A DNA stretch of 64,000 nucleotides from Streptomyces venezuelae (GCF_008642315.1 NZ_CP029192.1:7192001-7256000), one strand, 5' to 3'. Numbered from the stretch's first letter, positions 34,015 through 42,814 are shown. Translations and numbers: made by a program. The notes: generated by a model from the sequence alone, not told the origin.

Positions 34015-35010
34015 ATGGCCTCGAACGCCATCGACCAGACGCGGCGGATGCTGTCGCTGGTGACCTATCTGCGGGAGCGTCCCGGGGCGCACGTCGGCGA
34101 CGTCGCCCGCGCCTTCGGGATCAGCACCGACGAGCTGATCTCCGATCTCGACGTGCTGCCGCTGTGCGGGACCAGTTTCCGCGGCGGCGACCTCCTGGAC
34201 ATCGACACCGACGGCGACCGCATCTGGTGGCACAACCCCGACGACGTGGCGGCGCCGCTGCGCCTGGCCGCCGACGAGGCGACCGCCCTGCTGGTCGCCG
34301 CCCGTGCCGTGTCCACCCTGCCCGGCCTGCGCGAGAGCGACCGCCTCGCGCTGCTGCGCGCCACCGCGAAGCTGGAGACCGCGGCCGGTGAGGCGGCGGG
34401 TGCCAGCTCCCGGCTCTCCGTGACGTTCGAGTCCGAGGGCGGCGTCTTCGCCGACGTCGACCGGGCCATCTCCGAGCGGCGCAGGCTCTGGATCCGCTAC
34501 TACTCGCCGGCGCGCGACGAGCTCACCGAGCGGGAGATCGACCCCATCCGCCTGGTGAGCGTCGGCCACACCTACGTGGAGGCGTGGTGCCGTCGCTCCG
34601 AGGCGCGGCGCACCTTCCGCCTGGACCGGGTCGCCGAGATCAAGATCCTGGACGAGCCGTCCGCGCCGCCCGAGGTGGAGCTGCGCGACCTCTCCGAAGG
34701 GCTCGTGCAGCCCGCCGCCGAGGACCCCGAGGTGGTCGTCGAGGTGGGCCCCGGTGGCCGCTGGGTCGCCGAGTACTACCCGCACGACAGCGCCGATGAG
34801 CTGCCCGACGGCGGCCTGCGGATCACGCTGCGCACCCCGGACCCCGCCTCGCTGCGGCGCCTCGCGCTGCGGCTCGGCAGGGACGGGCGGATCGTGTCCC
34901 CGGCCCAGCTCGCCGACAGCGCGCGCGAGGCGGCCCGCGAGGCCCTCGACGCGTACGAGCGGGAACCGGCGGCGTACGAGGAACACGACGGTCAGGAGGC
35001 GGGGCGTTGA
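34015..35010 (+). CDS. pafC: WYL-domain transcriptional regulator PafC
   Basis: PafC is the partner of PafB. The 331-residue protein has an HTH (RMLSLVTYLRERPGAHVGDVARAFGISTDELISDL in two helices), a linker, a WYL domain around residues 150-215 (RRLWIRYYSPARDELTERE, SVGHTYVEAWCRRS) and a WCX-like C-terminal domain (GGRWVAEYYPHDSADEL). The WYL triad reads less perfectly than in PafB, with Y-V-E-A-W in place of W-Y-L, as is usual for the C partner. It starts with ATG after GGGGGAGCGG. Its stop codon TGA overlaps the TTG of the next gene (TTGA), so the three genes are translationally coupled. Confidence 0.92.
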   Translation: MASNAIDQTRRMLSLVTYLRERPGAHVGDVARAFGISTDELISDLDVLPLCGTSFRGGDLLDIDTDGDRIWWHNPDDVAAPLRLAADEATALLVAARAVSTLPGLRESDRLALLRATAKLETAAGEAAGASSRLSVTFESEGGVFADVDRAISERRRLWIRYYSPARDELTEREIDPIRLVSVGHTYVEAWCRRSEARRTFRLDRVAEIKILDEPSAPPEVELRDLSEGLVQPAAEDPEVVVEVGPGGRWVAEYYPHDSADELPDGGLRITLRTPDPASLRRLALRLGRDGRIVSPAQLADSAREAAREALDAYEREPAAYEEHDGQEAGR

Positions 35011-35285
35011 GCACACCGACGATGTCCGGACTTCCGGGGGTGCCCTCGCAGCGGTCCGCCGCCGCGCCCGTCCTCTTCACGGCGGCCTGCCCCGACTGCC
35101 GTGCCCGCTTCGAGCTGTCCGCGGGGGCGCTGCGCCTCGCGATCGGCGCGAGCGCCCGCACCACCTTCTACTCGTTCACGTGCCCGGAGTGCGAGGCGGC
35201 GGTGCGCAAGCCCGCGGGGGAGCGGATCGTCGAACTCCTCACCGGTGGCGGGGTGCGGACGCTGCGCCTGCACTCGACCGTCTAG
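35007..35285 (+). CDS. Small zinc-ribbon protein, function unknown
   Basis: A 92-residue protein with two CxxC knuckles, ACPDCRARFELS and FTCPECEAAVRKP, 29 residues apart, forming a rubredoxin-like zinc ribbon. The N-terminal 25 residues are flexible, and the C-terminal part forms a short amphipathic helix and strand. It starts at TTG (GGAGG seven bases upstream) that overlaps the pafC stop, so it is the third gene of the pafBC unit. This arrangement hints at a role with PafBC or nucleic acid, but no function is known to me. Its TAG stop codon is part of a -10 hexamer for the next gene. Confidence 0.75.
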   Translation: MSTPTMSGLPGVPSQRSAAAPVLFTAACPDCRARFELSAGALRLAIGASARTTFYSFTCPECEAAVRKPAGERIVELLTGGGVRTLRLHSTV

Positions 35286-35288
35286 GCT
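35283..35288 (+). promoter_or_regulatory. -10 hexamer overlapping a stop codon
   Basis: TAGGCT includes the TAG stop of the zinc-ribbon gene and ends six bases before the ATG at 35295. The same geometry is seen before pafA and trmI. Confidence 0.55.
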
Positions 35289-35294
35289 CGGCGC

Positions 35295-35492
35295 ATGTTC
35301 TGGGCGATGCTCGCGATCGCGGCGGGCTTCTTGGGTCTCGCCGTCCTCGGCGTATTGGCGATCAAGGTGTTTGTGGAGGCGCAGCGTCTCGCTCGTCAAG
35401 TGACCGAGACCACACGGCAGATCAACCGGGCGGCGGAGGACCTGGAGAGGGCAGCGGCCGGTGTGGCCCGTGCGGGCCGCGGGGCTCTTTAG
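35295..35492 (+). CDS. Small single-pass membrane protein
   Basis: A 65-residue protein with one N-terminal transmembrane helix (MLAIAAGFLGLAVLGVLAIKVF) followed by an amphipathic, heptad-like helix (VEAQRLARQVTETTRQINRAA and onwards). This resembles the DUF948 type of small actinobacterial membrane proteins, which have a helix anchor and coiled-coil tail. It probably sits in the inner membrane with its tail in the cytoplasm. There is no Shine-Dalgarno but a leaderless-type -10. The next gene is tatA, 209 bases on. Its role is unknown. Confidence 0.75.
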   Translation: MFWAMLAIAAGFLGLAVLGVLAIKVFVEAQRLARQVTETTRQINRAAEDLERAAAGVARAGRGAL

Positions 35493-35586
35493 CGTCCGCG
35501 GCCTGTCAACTCCCGGAGGTGGGCGGGTACGCTGCGAATACGGCCCGGGATCGAGGCGGGGGCCGTACTCGGAGTATGCGCGGGGA

Positions 35587-35617
35587 TTGCCGAGCGTTTA
35601 CCCCGGGGGGTTACGAT
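35587..35617 (+). promoter_or_regulatory. Candidate tatA promoter
   Basis: TTGCCG (35587-35592) and TACGAT (35612-35617) are 19 bases apart, about 85 bases before the tatA start. The rest of the 209-base gap shows no gene. Confidence 0.45.
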
Positions 35618-35701
35618 CGCTGCCAGCGCGGGAGATCGGATATATGTCCGGTCTGCCGAGCAACCAGACTCCTGTCGCCTCGGTGAAGAAGGTAAACAGC
35701 T

Positions 35702-35986
35702 ATGGGTAGGCTCGGCCCCACCGAGATCATTCTCATCCTCGTCGTCATCGTCCTGCTCTTCGGTGCCAAGAAGCTGCCGGACATGGCGCGCTCCCTCGGC
35801 AAGTCGGCCCGCATCCTCAAGAGCGAGGCCAAGGCCATGAAGTCCGAGAGCAAGGACGACACCGCCGCTCCGGCCGACCCGCCGAGCGACCCGGCCGTCC
35901 AGAAGCGCACGATCCAGGCTGCCCCCGGCGACGTGACCAGCTCCCGCCCGGTCACCGAGCCGACCGACCGTACGACGCAGCGCTGA
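35702..35986 (+). CDS. tatA: Twin-arginine translocase subunit TatA
   Basis: The 94-residue protein has the TatA form: a short N terminus, a transmembrane helix ([19 protein letters not shown]) ending in the FGAKKLPD hinge, an amphipathic helix ([19 protein letters not shown]) and a polar, Pro/Thr-rich tail. TatA oligomers form the passage for folded proteins with twin-arginine signals. tatC follows 50 bases downstream, while no tatB-like gene lies next to them; in Streptomyces tatB is elsewhere. The ATG start is preceded by AAGAAGG. Confidence 0.95.
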   Translation: MGRLGPTEIILILVVIVLLFGAKKLPDMARSLGKSARILKSEAKAMKSESKDDTAAPADPPSDPAVQKRTIQAAPGDVTSSRPVTEPTDRTTQR

Positions 35987-36036
35987 TCCAAGGCCGGCGC
36001 CGACGGCCGGCCTGCCGCACGAGATGAGGACGTGGG

Positions 36037-36975
36037 TTGCTCAAGTCTGCCCGCAAGAAGGAGAAGGACCCCGAGGGGCGGATGTCCCTCGCGGAGCACC
36101 TTCGCGAGCTCCGCAACCGGCTCGCCAAGGGGCTCCTCGCCATCACGGTCGTGTCGATCGTGGCGGCGTTCTACAGCCAGGAGCTGATGGAGTTCCTGGC
36201 TGATCCCGTGCCGCGCTGCGAGCCGGGCATGAAGGAGACGGGTGGCCACTGCGCGACCGTGACCTTCAACGACCTGCTCTCGCCCTTCACCACCACGGTG
36301 AAGGTCAGTCTCATGGTCGGCATAATCGTCTCCAGCCCGATCTGGCTGTATCAGCTGTGGGCGTTCGTCGCGCCGGGTCTGCACAAGAACGAGCGCAAGT
36401 ACACGTACTGGTTCGTGTCCGCCGCGGTGCCGCTCTTCTTCGCGGGCGCCTGGCTGGCCTACACGATCCTCCCCGTCAGCATGCGCGTCCTGCTCGGCAT
36501 CACGCCCGACGGCGCGGCGAACCTGCTGCCGATGGACAAGATCCTCGACTTCACCGTCAGGATGGTCCTCGTCTTCGGAGCCTCGTTCGAGCTGCCGCTG
36601 CTGCTGGTGATGCTCAACATGACGGGCATGGTGACCGGTCGCCGCATGGCCACGTGGTGGCGCGGCGTCGTGATGGGCGTCTTCATCTTCGGCGCGGTGG
36701 CGACCCCGACGACCGACCCGGTCGGCATGATCGCGCTCGCGGGACCGATCGTCGTCCTGTACTTCATCGCGGTCGGCATCTCCCTCCTCAACGACAGGCG
36801 CCGCCGCCGCAACGACCCCGACGCCGAGCTCGACGACGACGAGGCGTCCGACCTCGACCTGACGCCGCAGGACGTCGACGAGGTCGAATCGGTGCGGCCG
36901 CCCCGTGCGCTGCCCGAGCAGGCGGGCACCGGACGCAGCGATCAGCGCGTGAACGGTTTCGACGACGTGACCTGA
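36037..36975 (+). CDS. tatC: Twin-arginine translocase subunit TatC
   Basis: TatC is the membrane receptor for twin-arginine signal peptides. The 312-residue protein has the family opening MSLAEHLRELRNRLAKGLLA (after a basic start) and six membrane helices. It also has the periplasmic loop NDLLSPFTTTVKVSL and the conserved Pro and Glu residues in FGASFELPLLLV. About 60 hydrophilic, acidic residues form the C terminus, longer than in E. coli. The start is a TTG with GAGGA six bases upstream; no better start exists. It follows tatA and precedes the diacylglycerol-kinase-family gene, which seems to have its own -10. Confidence 0.94.
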   Translation: MLKSARKKEKDPEGRMSLAEHLRELRNRLAKGLLAITVVSIVAAFYSQELMEFLADPVPRCEPGMKETGGHCATVTFNDLLSPFTTTVKVSLMVGIIVSSPIWLYQLWAFVAPGLHKNERKYTYWFVSAAVPLFFAGAWLAYTILPVSMRVLLGITPDGAANLLPMDKILDFTVRMVLVFGASFELPLLLVMLNMTGMVTGRRMATWWRGVVMGVFIFGAVATPTTDPVGMIALAGPIVVLYFIAVGISLLNDRRRRRNDPDAELDDDEASDLDLTPQDVDEVESVRPPRALPEQAGTGRSDQRVNGFDDVT

Positions 36976-36980
36976 CCTTG

Positions 36981-36986
36981 TAGGGT
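36981..36986 (+). promoter_or_regulatory. -10 hexamer for the DAGK-family gene
   Basis: TAGGGT ends six bases before the GTG start at 36993. No ribosome binding site is seen, consistent with leaderless translation. Confidence 0.6.
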
Positions 36987-36992
36987 CCGGCC

Positions 36993-37883
36993 GTGACCAG
37001 CGAGATCACCCTCTTCGTCAATCCCACCGCGGGCCGCGGCCGGGGCGCTCACGCAGCGCAACCGGCCGCTTCCGCTTTGCGGGCCCGCGGCTTCTCCGTG
37101 CGAACGGTCATCGGCGAGGACGCCCCCGACGCGCTACGACGGGCCCGTGCGGCCGTCGAGGGCGGCACGGGGGCCCTCATAGCCGTCGGCGGCGACGGCA
37201 TGGCGAGCCTCGCGCTGCAGGCCGTCGCCGGGACGCGCACCCCGCTGGGGGTGATCGCCGTGGGGACCGGCAACGACTTCGCGCGGGCCCTCGGCCTGCC
37301 CGTGCGGGAGCCCGCCGCTGCCGGGGAGATCGTGGCCGAGGCACTCAAGGGGGCGCGCACGCGCGACGTCGACCTGGGGAGGGTGGACGGGACGTGGTTC
37401 GGGACGGTCCTCGCCTCCGGCTTCGATTCGCGGGTCAACGACCGCGGCAACCGGATGCGGTGGCCCACCGGGCGCTTCAAGTACGACCTGGCGATGGTCG
37501 CGGAGCTGGCGGCGTTCAAGCCGATCCCGTACCGCATCACGCTGGACGGCGGCGACGTCCACGAGGTCGAGGCCACGCTCGTCGCGGTCGGCAACGGCAC
37601 CTCGTACGGCGGCGGCATGCGGATCTGTGCCGGGGCCGACATGAGCGACGGCCTGTTCGATGTCACCGTGGTCGGCGACTGCAGCCGCACGACGCTCCTC
37701 AAGGTCTTCCCGCGGGTCTACAAGGGAACGCACCTGGACCATCCGAAGGTGACCGTGCACCGCGCGGCGCGGGTCGAGCTCGCGGCACCCGGCATCACCG
37801 GCTACGCGGACGGGGAGCCGCTCGGCGCGCTGCCGCTGACCGCGGAGTGCGTGCCGGGAGCCGTGCGCGTCCTCGGGCCGTGA
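36993..37883 (+). CDS. Diacylglycerol/lipid kinase family protein (YegS/DgkB-like)
   Basis: The 296-residue protein has a DAGK catalytic domain: VNPTAGRGRG at the N terminus, the nucleotide-binding VGGDGMASLALQAVAGT, and GTGNDFARALGLP near residue 95. A C-terminal two-layer domain carries VANGTSYGGGMRI-like sequence (here VGNGTSYGGGMRICAGADMSDGLFDV). Such enzymes phosphorylate diacylglycerol or other lipids with ATP in lipid recycling; in actinobacteria the substrate is often not known. It lies between tatC and the helicase gene and has its own leaderless-type promoter. No truncation was seen. Confidence 0.9.
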   Translation: MTSEITLFVNPTAGRGRGAHAAQPAASALRARGFSVRTVIGEDAPDALRRARAAVEGGTGALIAVGGDGMASLALQAVAGTRTPLGVIAVGTGNDFARALGLPVREPAAAGEIVAEALKGARTRDVDLGRVDGTWFGTVLASGFDSRVNDRGNRMRWPTGRFKYDLAMVAELAAFKPIPYRITLDGGDVHEVEATLVAVGNGTSYGGGMRICAGADMSDGLFDVTVVGDCSRTTLLKVFPRVYKGTHLDHPKVTVHRAARVELAAPGITGYADGEPLGALPLTAECVPGAVRVLGP

Positions 37884-37978
37884 GCGCCGCGGCGCACGCC
37901 GTGTGAGCTGGCACGTTCCAGCACCGTTCGGATAATGATCGTCCGTTGTCGGTGGTGGCCGGTAGTCTCGAAAGCACG

Positions 37979-40789
37979 ATGACAGAGGACCTCTCACCGG
38001 CCGAGCGGTACGCGGCGGCGCGCAAGCGCGCTGCCGAGCAGGCCACCGCACTCGCGTCCTTCCGCGAGATGTACGAATTCGGCCTCGACCCCTTCCAGAT
38101 CGAGGCGTGCCAGGCGTTGGAGGCGGGCAAGGGCGTGCTCGTGGCCGCCCCCACGGGCTCGGGCAAGACGATCGTCGGCGAGTTCGCCGTGCACCTGGCC
38201 CTGCTCCAGGGCAAGAAGTGTTTCTACACCACGCCGATCAAGGCGCTCTCCAACCAGAAGTACTCCGACCTCGCCAAGCGGTACGGCGCGGACAAGGTGG
38301 GCCTGCTCACCGGCGACAACAGCGTCAACAGCGACGCCCCGGTGGTCGTCATGACCACCGAAGTCCTGCGGAACATGCTGTATTCGGGCTCGCAGGCGCT
38401 GCTGAACCTCGGCTATGTGGTCATGGACGAGGTGCACTACCTCTCCGACCGCTTCCGCGGCGCCGTCTGGGAGGAAGTGATCATCCACCTCCAGGAGTCG
38501 GTCACGCTGGTCTCCCTGTCGGCCACGGTGTCGAACGCGGAGGAGTTCGGCGACTGGCTCGACACGGTGCGCGGCGACACCCAGGTGATCGTCTCCGAGC
38601 ACCGGCCCGTGCCGCTGTTCCAGCACGTGCTCGCCGGGCGCCGGATGTACGACCTCTTCGAGGAGGGCGAGGGCCGGAAGAAGACGGTCAACCCCGACCT
38701 CACGCGCATGGCGCGGATGGAGGCCAGCCGCTCGTACAACCCGCGCGACCGCCGCAAGGGCAAGATGATCCGCGAGGCCGACCGCGAGCGGGAGCGCCGC
38801 CAGCGGTCACGGATCTGGACGCCCGGCCGCCCCGAGGTCATCGAGCGGCTCGACGCCGAGGGCCTGCTGCCCGCCATCACGTTCATCTTCAGCCGGGCGG
38901 CCTGCGAGGCCGCGGTCCAGCAGTGTCTGTACGCGGGGCTCAGGCTGAACGACGACGAGGCGCGCATGACGGTCCGTGGGATCGTCGAGGAGCGCACGTC
39001 CTCGATCCCGAACGAGGACCTCCATGTCCTTGGGTACTACGAATGGCTGGAGGGCCTGGAGCGCGGCATCGCGGCGCACCACGCGGGCATGCTGCCGACC
39101 TTCAAGGAGGTCGTCGAGGAGCTGTTCGTGCGCGGCCTGGTCAAGGCCGTCTTCGCCACCGAGACCCTCGCGCTGGGCATCAACATGCCCGCCCGCAGTG
39201 TGGTGTTGGAGAAGCTCGTCAAGTGGAACGGCGAGCAGCACGCCGACATCACCCCGGGTGAGTACACGCAGTTGACGGGCCGTGCCGGGCGTCGCGGGAT
39301 CGACGTGGAGGGGCACGCGGTGGTGCTGTGGCAGCGTGCCATGAGCCCCGAGCACCTGGCGGGCCTCGCCGGCACGCGCACGTACCCGCTGCGGTCCAGC
39401 TTCAAGCCGTCGTACAACATGGCGGTGAACCTGGTCGAGCAGTTCGGGCGGCACCGCTCGCGCGAGCTCCTGGAGACGTCGTTCGCGCAGTTCCAGGCCG
39501 ACAAGTCGGTCGTCGGCATCTCCCGCCAGGTGCAGAAGAACGAGACGGGCCTGGAGGGCTACAAGGCCTCCATGACCTGCCACCTGGGTGACTTCGACGA
39601 GTACGCGCGGCTGCGCCGCGAGTTGAAGGACAGGGAGAACGAGCTCGCCAAGCAGGGCGCGGCCCAGCGCAGGGCCGCGGCTGCCACCGCCCTGGAGAAG
39701 CTGAAGCCGGGCGATGTCATCCACGTGCCGACGGGGAAGTACGCGGGCCTGGCGCTCGTCCTCGACCCGGGACTGCCCGCGGGGCGGGCCAACGGTCACC
39801 GCGGTTTCGACCACGTCGACGGGCCGCGGCCGCTGGTGCTCACGGCCGAGCGGCAGGTCAAGCGCCTCGCGGCCATGGACTTCCCGGTGCCGGTCGAGGC
39901 GCTGGAGCGGATGCGCATCCCGAAGTCGTTCAACGCGCGCTCCCCGCAGTCCCGCAGGGACCTGGCGTCCGCGTTGCGCACCAAGGCCGGGCACATCGTC
40001 CCGGACCGGCACCGCAAGGGGCGCGCGACGGCCGCCGACGACCAAGAGATCGCACGTCTGCGCGCGGAGCTGCGCGCGCACCCCTGCCACGGCTGCGACG
40101 AGCGCGAGGACCACGCGCGCTGGGCCGAGCGGTATCACCGCCTCAAGCGTGACACCGCGCAGCTGGAGCGCCGCATCGAGGGGCGTACGAACACGATCGC
40201 CCGCACCTTCGACCGGATCGTCGCGCTCCTGACCGAGCTCGACTATCTGCGGGGCGACGAGGTCACCGAGCACGGCAAGCGGCTCGCCCGGTTGTACGGG
40301 GAGCTGGATCTGCTGGCCAGCGAGTGTCTGCGGGCCGGCGTGTGGGAGGGGCTGAGCCCGGCCGAACTGGCCGCGTGTGTCTCCGCGTTGGTGTACGAGG
40401 CGCGGGTCGGCGACGACGCGCTCGCGCCCAAGCTGCCGTCGGGCGCGGCGAAGGCGGCGCTCGGCGAGATGGTGCGCATCTGGGGCCGTCTTGACGGTCT
40501 GGAGGAAGAGTTCAAGATCAGTCAGACGGAGGGTGTCGGCCAGCGGGAGCCGGACCTCGGCTTCGCCTGGGCGGCGTTCATGTGGGCCAACGACAAGGGT
40601 CTGGACGAGGTGCTGCGCGAGGCGGAGATGCCGGCCGGTGACTTCGTGCGCTGGTGCAAGCAGGTCATCGATGTCCTCGGGCAGATTTCCGCCGCGGCTC
40701 CCCGTGAGGGCAGCACGGTGGCGAAGAACGCCCGCAAGGCCGTCGACCAGCTCCTGCGGGGTGTGGTGGCGTACAGCTCGGTGGGCTGA
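37979..40789 (+). CDS. Ski2/HelY-like DEAD/DEAH RNA helicase
   Basis: This 936-residue superfamily 2 helicase has motif I APTGSGKT near residue 58, motif Ia TPIKALSNQKY, and motif II MDEVHYL (DEVH box). Motif III is SLSATVSNAEEFGDWL, and motifs V and VI are LALGINMPARSV and TGRAGRRGID. A long C-terminal part of about 450 residues includes a beta-barrel-like arch insertion and a helical DSHCT-type domain (AACVSALVYEAR). It resembles mycobacterial HelY and eukaryotic Ski2/Mtr4, RNA helicases that feed exonucleases. The ATG at 37979 has only a GAAAG leader; a TAGTCT hexamer ends ten bases before, so a very short leader is likely. It probably acts in RNA turnover. Confidence 0.93.
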   Translation: MTEDLSPAERYAAARKRAAEQATALASFREMYEFGLDPFQIEACQALEAGKGVLVAAPTGSGKTIVGEFAVHLALLQGKKCFYTTPIKALSNQKYSDLAKRYGADKVGLLTGDNSVNSDAPVVVMTTEVLRNMLYSGSQALLNLGYVVMDEVHYLSDRFRGAVWEEVIIHLQESVTLVSLSATVSNAEEFGDWLDTVRGDTQVIVSEHRPVPLFQHVLAGRRMYDLFEEGEGRKKTVNPDLTRMARMEASRSYNPRDRRKGKMIREADRERERRQRSRIWTPGRPEVIERLDAEGLLPAITFIFSRAACEAAVQQCLYAGLRLNDDEARMTVRGIVEERTSSIPNEDLHVLGYYEWLEGLERGIAAHHAGMLPTFKEVVEELFVRGLVKAVFATETLALGINMPARSVVLEKLVKWNGEQHADITPGEYTQLTGRAGRRGIDVEGHAVVLWQRAMSPEHLAGLAGTRTYPLRSSFKPSYNMAVNLVEQFGRHRSRELLETSFAQFQADKSVVGISRQVQKNETGLEGYKASMTCHLGDFDEYARLRRELKDRENELAKQGAAQRRAAAATALEKLKPGDVIHVPTGKYAGLALVLDPGLPAGRANGHRGFDHVDGPRPLVLTAERQVKRLAAMDFPVPVEALERMRIPKSFNARSPQSRRDLASALRTKAGHIVPDRHRKGRATAADDQEIARLRAELRAHPCHGCDEREDHARWAERYHRLKRDTAQLERRIEGRTNTIARTFDRIVALLTELDYLRGDEVTEHGKRLARLYGELDLLASECLRAGVWEGLSPAELAACVSALVYEARVGDDALAPKLPSGAAKAALGEMVRIWGRLDGLEEEFKISQTEGVGQREPDLGFAWAAFMWANDKGLDEVLREAEMPAGDFVRWCKQVIDVLGQISAAAPREGSTVAKNARKAVDQLLRGVVAYSSVG

Positions 40790-40808
40790 GCCGGACCCTG
40801 TCGCGCCA

Positions 40809-40849
40809 CGGGCGCGTTCCTCGACCAACTCGGTCGTGGGGCGCGCCCG
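40809..40849 (+). terminator. Hairpin after the helicase gene
   Basis: Outer arms CGGGCGCG/CGCGCCCG and an inner CGACC/GGTCG stem lie 20 bases beyond the stop codon. Probably the terminator of the helicase transcript. Confidence 0.6.
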
Positions 40850-41098
40850 TTCGGCGTTTCACGACGTTTTCGAGGTGTCACTCCATGTGTTCGAACGATC
40901 GCCAGCTGTGCAAAAGAGCAGAGTGTATGCCTCCCGGTGTGCCCGGTGCAGAGGGTTGCCGAATATGACTCGACGATGATTCCGGCGGACTAAGCTCGCC
41001 CGGAGCGCGCCGAGTTGAACGAGTTGCGACTGATTCGCGCGCTTGTTCCCAAAACTTTCGATCGTACGTTTCGTCATCCCCCCAATGTTCTGTCGTTT

Positions 41099-41137
41099 CC
41101 CCAAGACGTCACACGAGACGTCACATCCCCCAAGACG
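41099..41137. repeat. Nested direct repeats before the conservon
   Basis: CCCCAAGACG occurs at 41099-41108 and 41128-41137. Between and overlapping them GACGTCACA occurs at 41105-41113 and 41117-41125. They end 18 bases before rarA and may bind a regulator. Confidence 0.7.
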
Positions 41138-41155
41138 AGTGTTCAGAGGGCATAC

Positions 41156-42814
41156 ATGGTGAGTGTTCAATCGCCTCCCGGTGGCCGAGAAGTCCCTTAC
41201 GCGCGCGTGTTGTTGCTGCCCGCCATATTGATGGCCGCGGCGACCGGAGCCGCCGTCGCCTCGGTGGCGCCGCCGTCCCGGCCCGCCGTCACCTGGTGCG
41301 GCGCCGTCGCGACCCTCATGGTCATCGCGGTCGGCGCCGAAGCGGTGCGCCGCGGCCGGACCATCCGGGGGCAGCGCACGCAGTACGCACAGCGGCTCGC
41401 CTTCCTCGAACGGCGCATCGCATCCCACGACGAGGAGACCGTGCGCCTGGGCAGGGAGCTCCTGCCCGACGCGCTGTGGCGGCTCCGGCAGGGCGAGTCG
41501 CCCGCGGAAGTCGTCCGCAACGTCGTCGACCGCAACGAGGCATACAGCGAACTCCCCGACTCGCAGCGCGACTTGCTCCGTTCCGTCCTCGAGACCCTGG
41601 ACCGCGAGGAAGCGATGCGCGAATCCGCGCAGCGCGCCTTCGTGAACATCGCCCGGCGCGTCCAGTCGATCGTCCACCAGCAGGCCGCGGAACTCCGCGA
41701 GATGGAGGAGTTCCACGGACGCAACCCCGAGGTCTTCGACGACCTGCTGCGCATCGACCACGGCACCGCGCTGATCGGCCGGCTCGCCGACTCCATCGCG
41801 GTGCTCGGCGGCGCACGCCCGGGCCGCCAGTGGCCCAAGCCCGTACCGCTGTTCAGCGTGCTGCGCGGCGCGATGTCCCGCATCCTCGACTACCCGCGCG
41901 TGGAGCTGCACTCGATCGCCGACGTCGCGATCCTCGGGACGTCCGTCGAACCGCTCATCCACGCCTGCGCCGAACTCCTCGACAACGCCACCCGGTACTC
42001 GCCCCCGCAGACCAAGGTGCACGTCACCGCCGTCGAGGTGCAGACCGGCATCGCCGTCGAGATCGAGGACGGCGGCGTCAGCCTCAGCGAGGAGGCACGG
42101 GCCCGCGCCGAACGCATGCTGGCGCAGGCACAGGCCGGCATCGACCTCAACGACCTCGGTGAGACGCCCCGCCTCGGCATGGCCGTCGTGGGCCGCCTCT
42201 CGCAGATGTACAACCTCCAGGTCTCCCTGCGCCAGTCCGCGTACGGCGGGGTCCGCGCGGTGCTCATCGTGCCGCGCGAGATGATGACCACCGGGCCCGC
42301 GCCCGGCCTCGCCCACGGCATCGGCGCCTCCGCCGTGCCCCGCGTCGACAACAGCGGCCGCACCATCGAGGAGCCGGCCCGCAACATCCGCCGCAAGAAG
42401 CCCCGCGTCGTCACCGCGGGCCCGCCGCTGCGCTCCCCGCTCACCGCGACCGCGACCGTGGAGGACGACGTCCCCGAGGTCACCGAATGGACGTCCGGCG
42501 GCCTGCCGCAGCGCCGCAGCCGCGTCAAGATCTCCCTCGCCGAGCGGTACGCGCAGGAGGCCGAGGCCCAGCGGATCGCCGAGGCCCACGCCGCGGCCAC
42601 CGCACCGCCGCCCGCGCCGCCCAAGCGGGAGGAACCCGAACCGGGCCTGTGGATCGAGGCGTTCATGAAGGGCGTCAAGGGCGACCCCGCCGACACCGAC
42701 CCGCTGCCGCCGCACGCAGCCACCCCGGAGGGAACCGCCGCGGACGGCTCCCACCCTCCGCGAGGAACCAACCGGAACAACCACGGCAGCGCCGACGAGA
42801 GGGACTGGCAGTGA
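41156..42814 (+). CDS. rarA: Conservon histidine-kinase-like protein CvnA (RarA)
   Basis: First gene of a conservon, a Streptomyces-type complex in which a kinase-like membrane protein works with small proteins and a Ras-like GTPase. The 552-residue protein has two N-terminal membrane helices (YARVLLLPAILMAAATG; CGAVATLMVIAVGAEAV), a helical DHp-like region with His202 in LLRIDHGTAL, and a GHKL ATPase domain (HACAELLDNATRYSPP as N box, LGMAVVGRLSQMY as G2). A disordered tail of about 140 residues follows. It lacks an extracytoplasmic sensor domain. The gene order A-B-C-D-E and the position just after the helicase gene match cvn9/rar of S. coelicolor, which affects aerial mycelium formation. 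The ATG has AGAGGG upstream. Confidence 0.9.
   Translation: MVSVQSPPGGREVPYARVLLLPAILMAAATGAAVASVAPPSRPAVTWCGAVATLMVIAVGAEAVRRGRTIRGQRTQYAQRLAFLERRIASHDEETVRLGRELLPDALWRLRQGESPAEVVRNVVDRNEAYSELPDSQRDLLRSVLETLDREEAMRESAQRAFVNIARRVQSIVHQQAAELREMEEFHGRNPEVFDDLLRIDHGTALIGRLADSIAVLGGARPGRQWPKPVPLFSVLRGAMSRILDYPRVELHSIADVAILGTSVEPLIHACAELLDNATRYSPPQTKVHVTAVEVQTGIAVEIEDGGVSLSEEARARAERMLAQAQAGIDLNDLGETPRLGMAVVGRLSQMYNLQVSLRQSAYGGVRAVLIVPREMMTTGPAPGLAHGIGASAVPRVDNSGRTIEEPARNIRRKKPRVVTAGPPLRSPLTATATVEDDVPEVTEWTSGGLPQRRSRVKISLAERYAQEAEAQRIAEAHAAATAPPPAPPKREEPEPGLWIEAFMKGVKGDPADTDPLPPHAATPEGTAADGSHPPRGTNRNNHGSADERDWQ

Larger units (their letters stand above)
40790..41155. other. 366-base region between the helicase and the conservon
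   Basis: No gene is supported. The first 60 bases hold a branched hairpin, a likely terminator (listed separately). The remainder is relatively AT-rich around 40860-41060, fitting a promoter region for the rar operon. It ends with the direct repeats at 41099-41137. Confidence 0.55.

Noticed and set aside
38807..40828. 673-codon minus-strand open frame opposite the helicase
   Set aside because: Shadow of the helicase gene; Arg/Gly/Asp/Val-rich translation without motifs.
41015..41155. Longer start for rarA at 41015
   Set aside because: The open frame continues upstream, but the ATG at 41156 has AGAGGG, and the extra region contains direct repeats and promoter-like AT-rich DNA.
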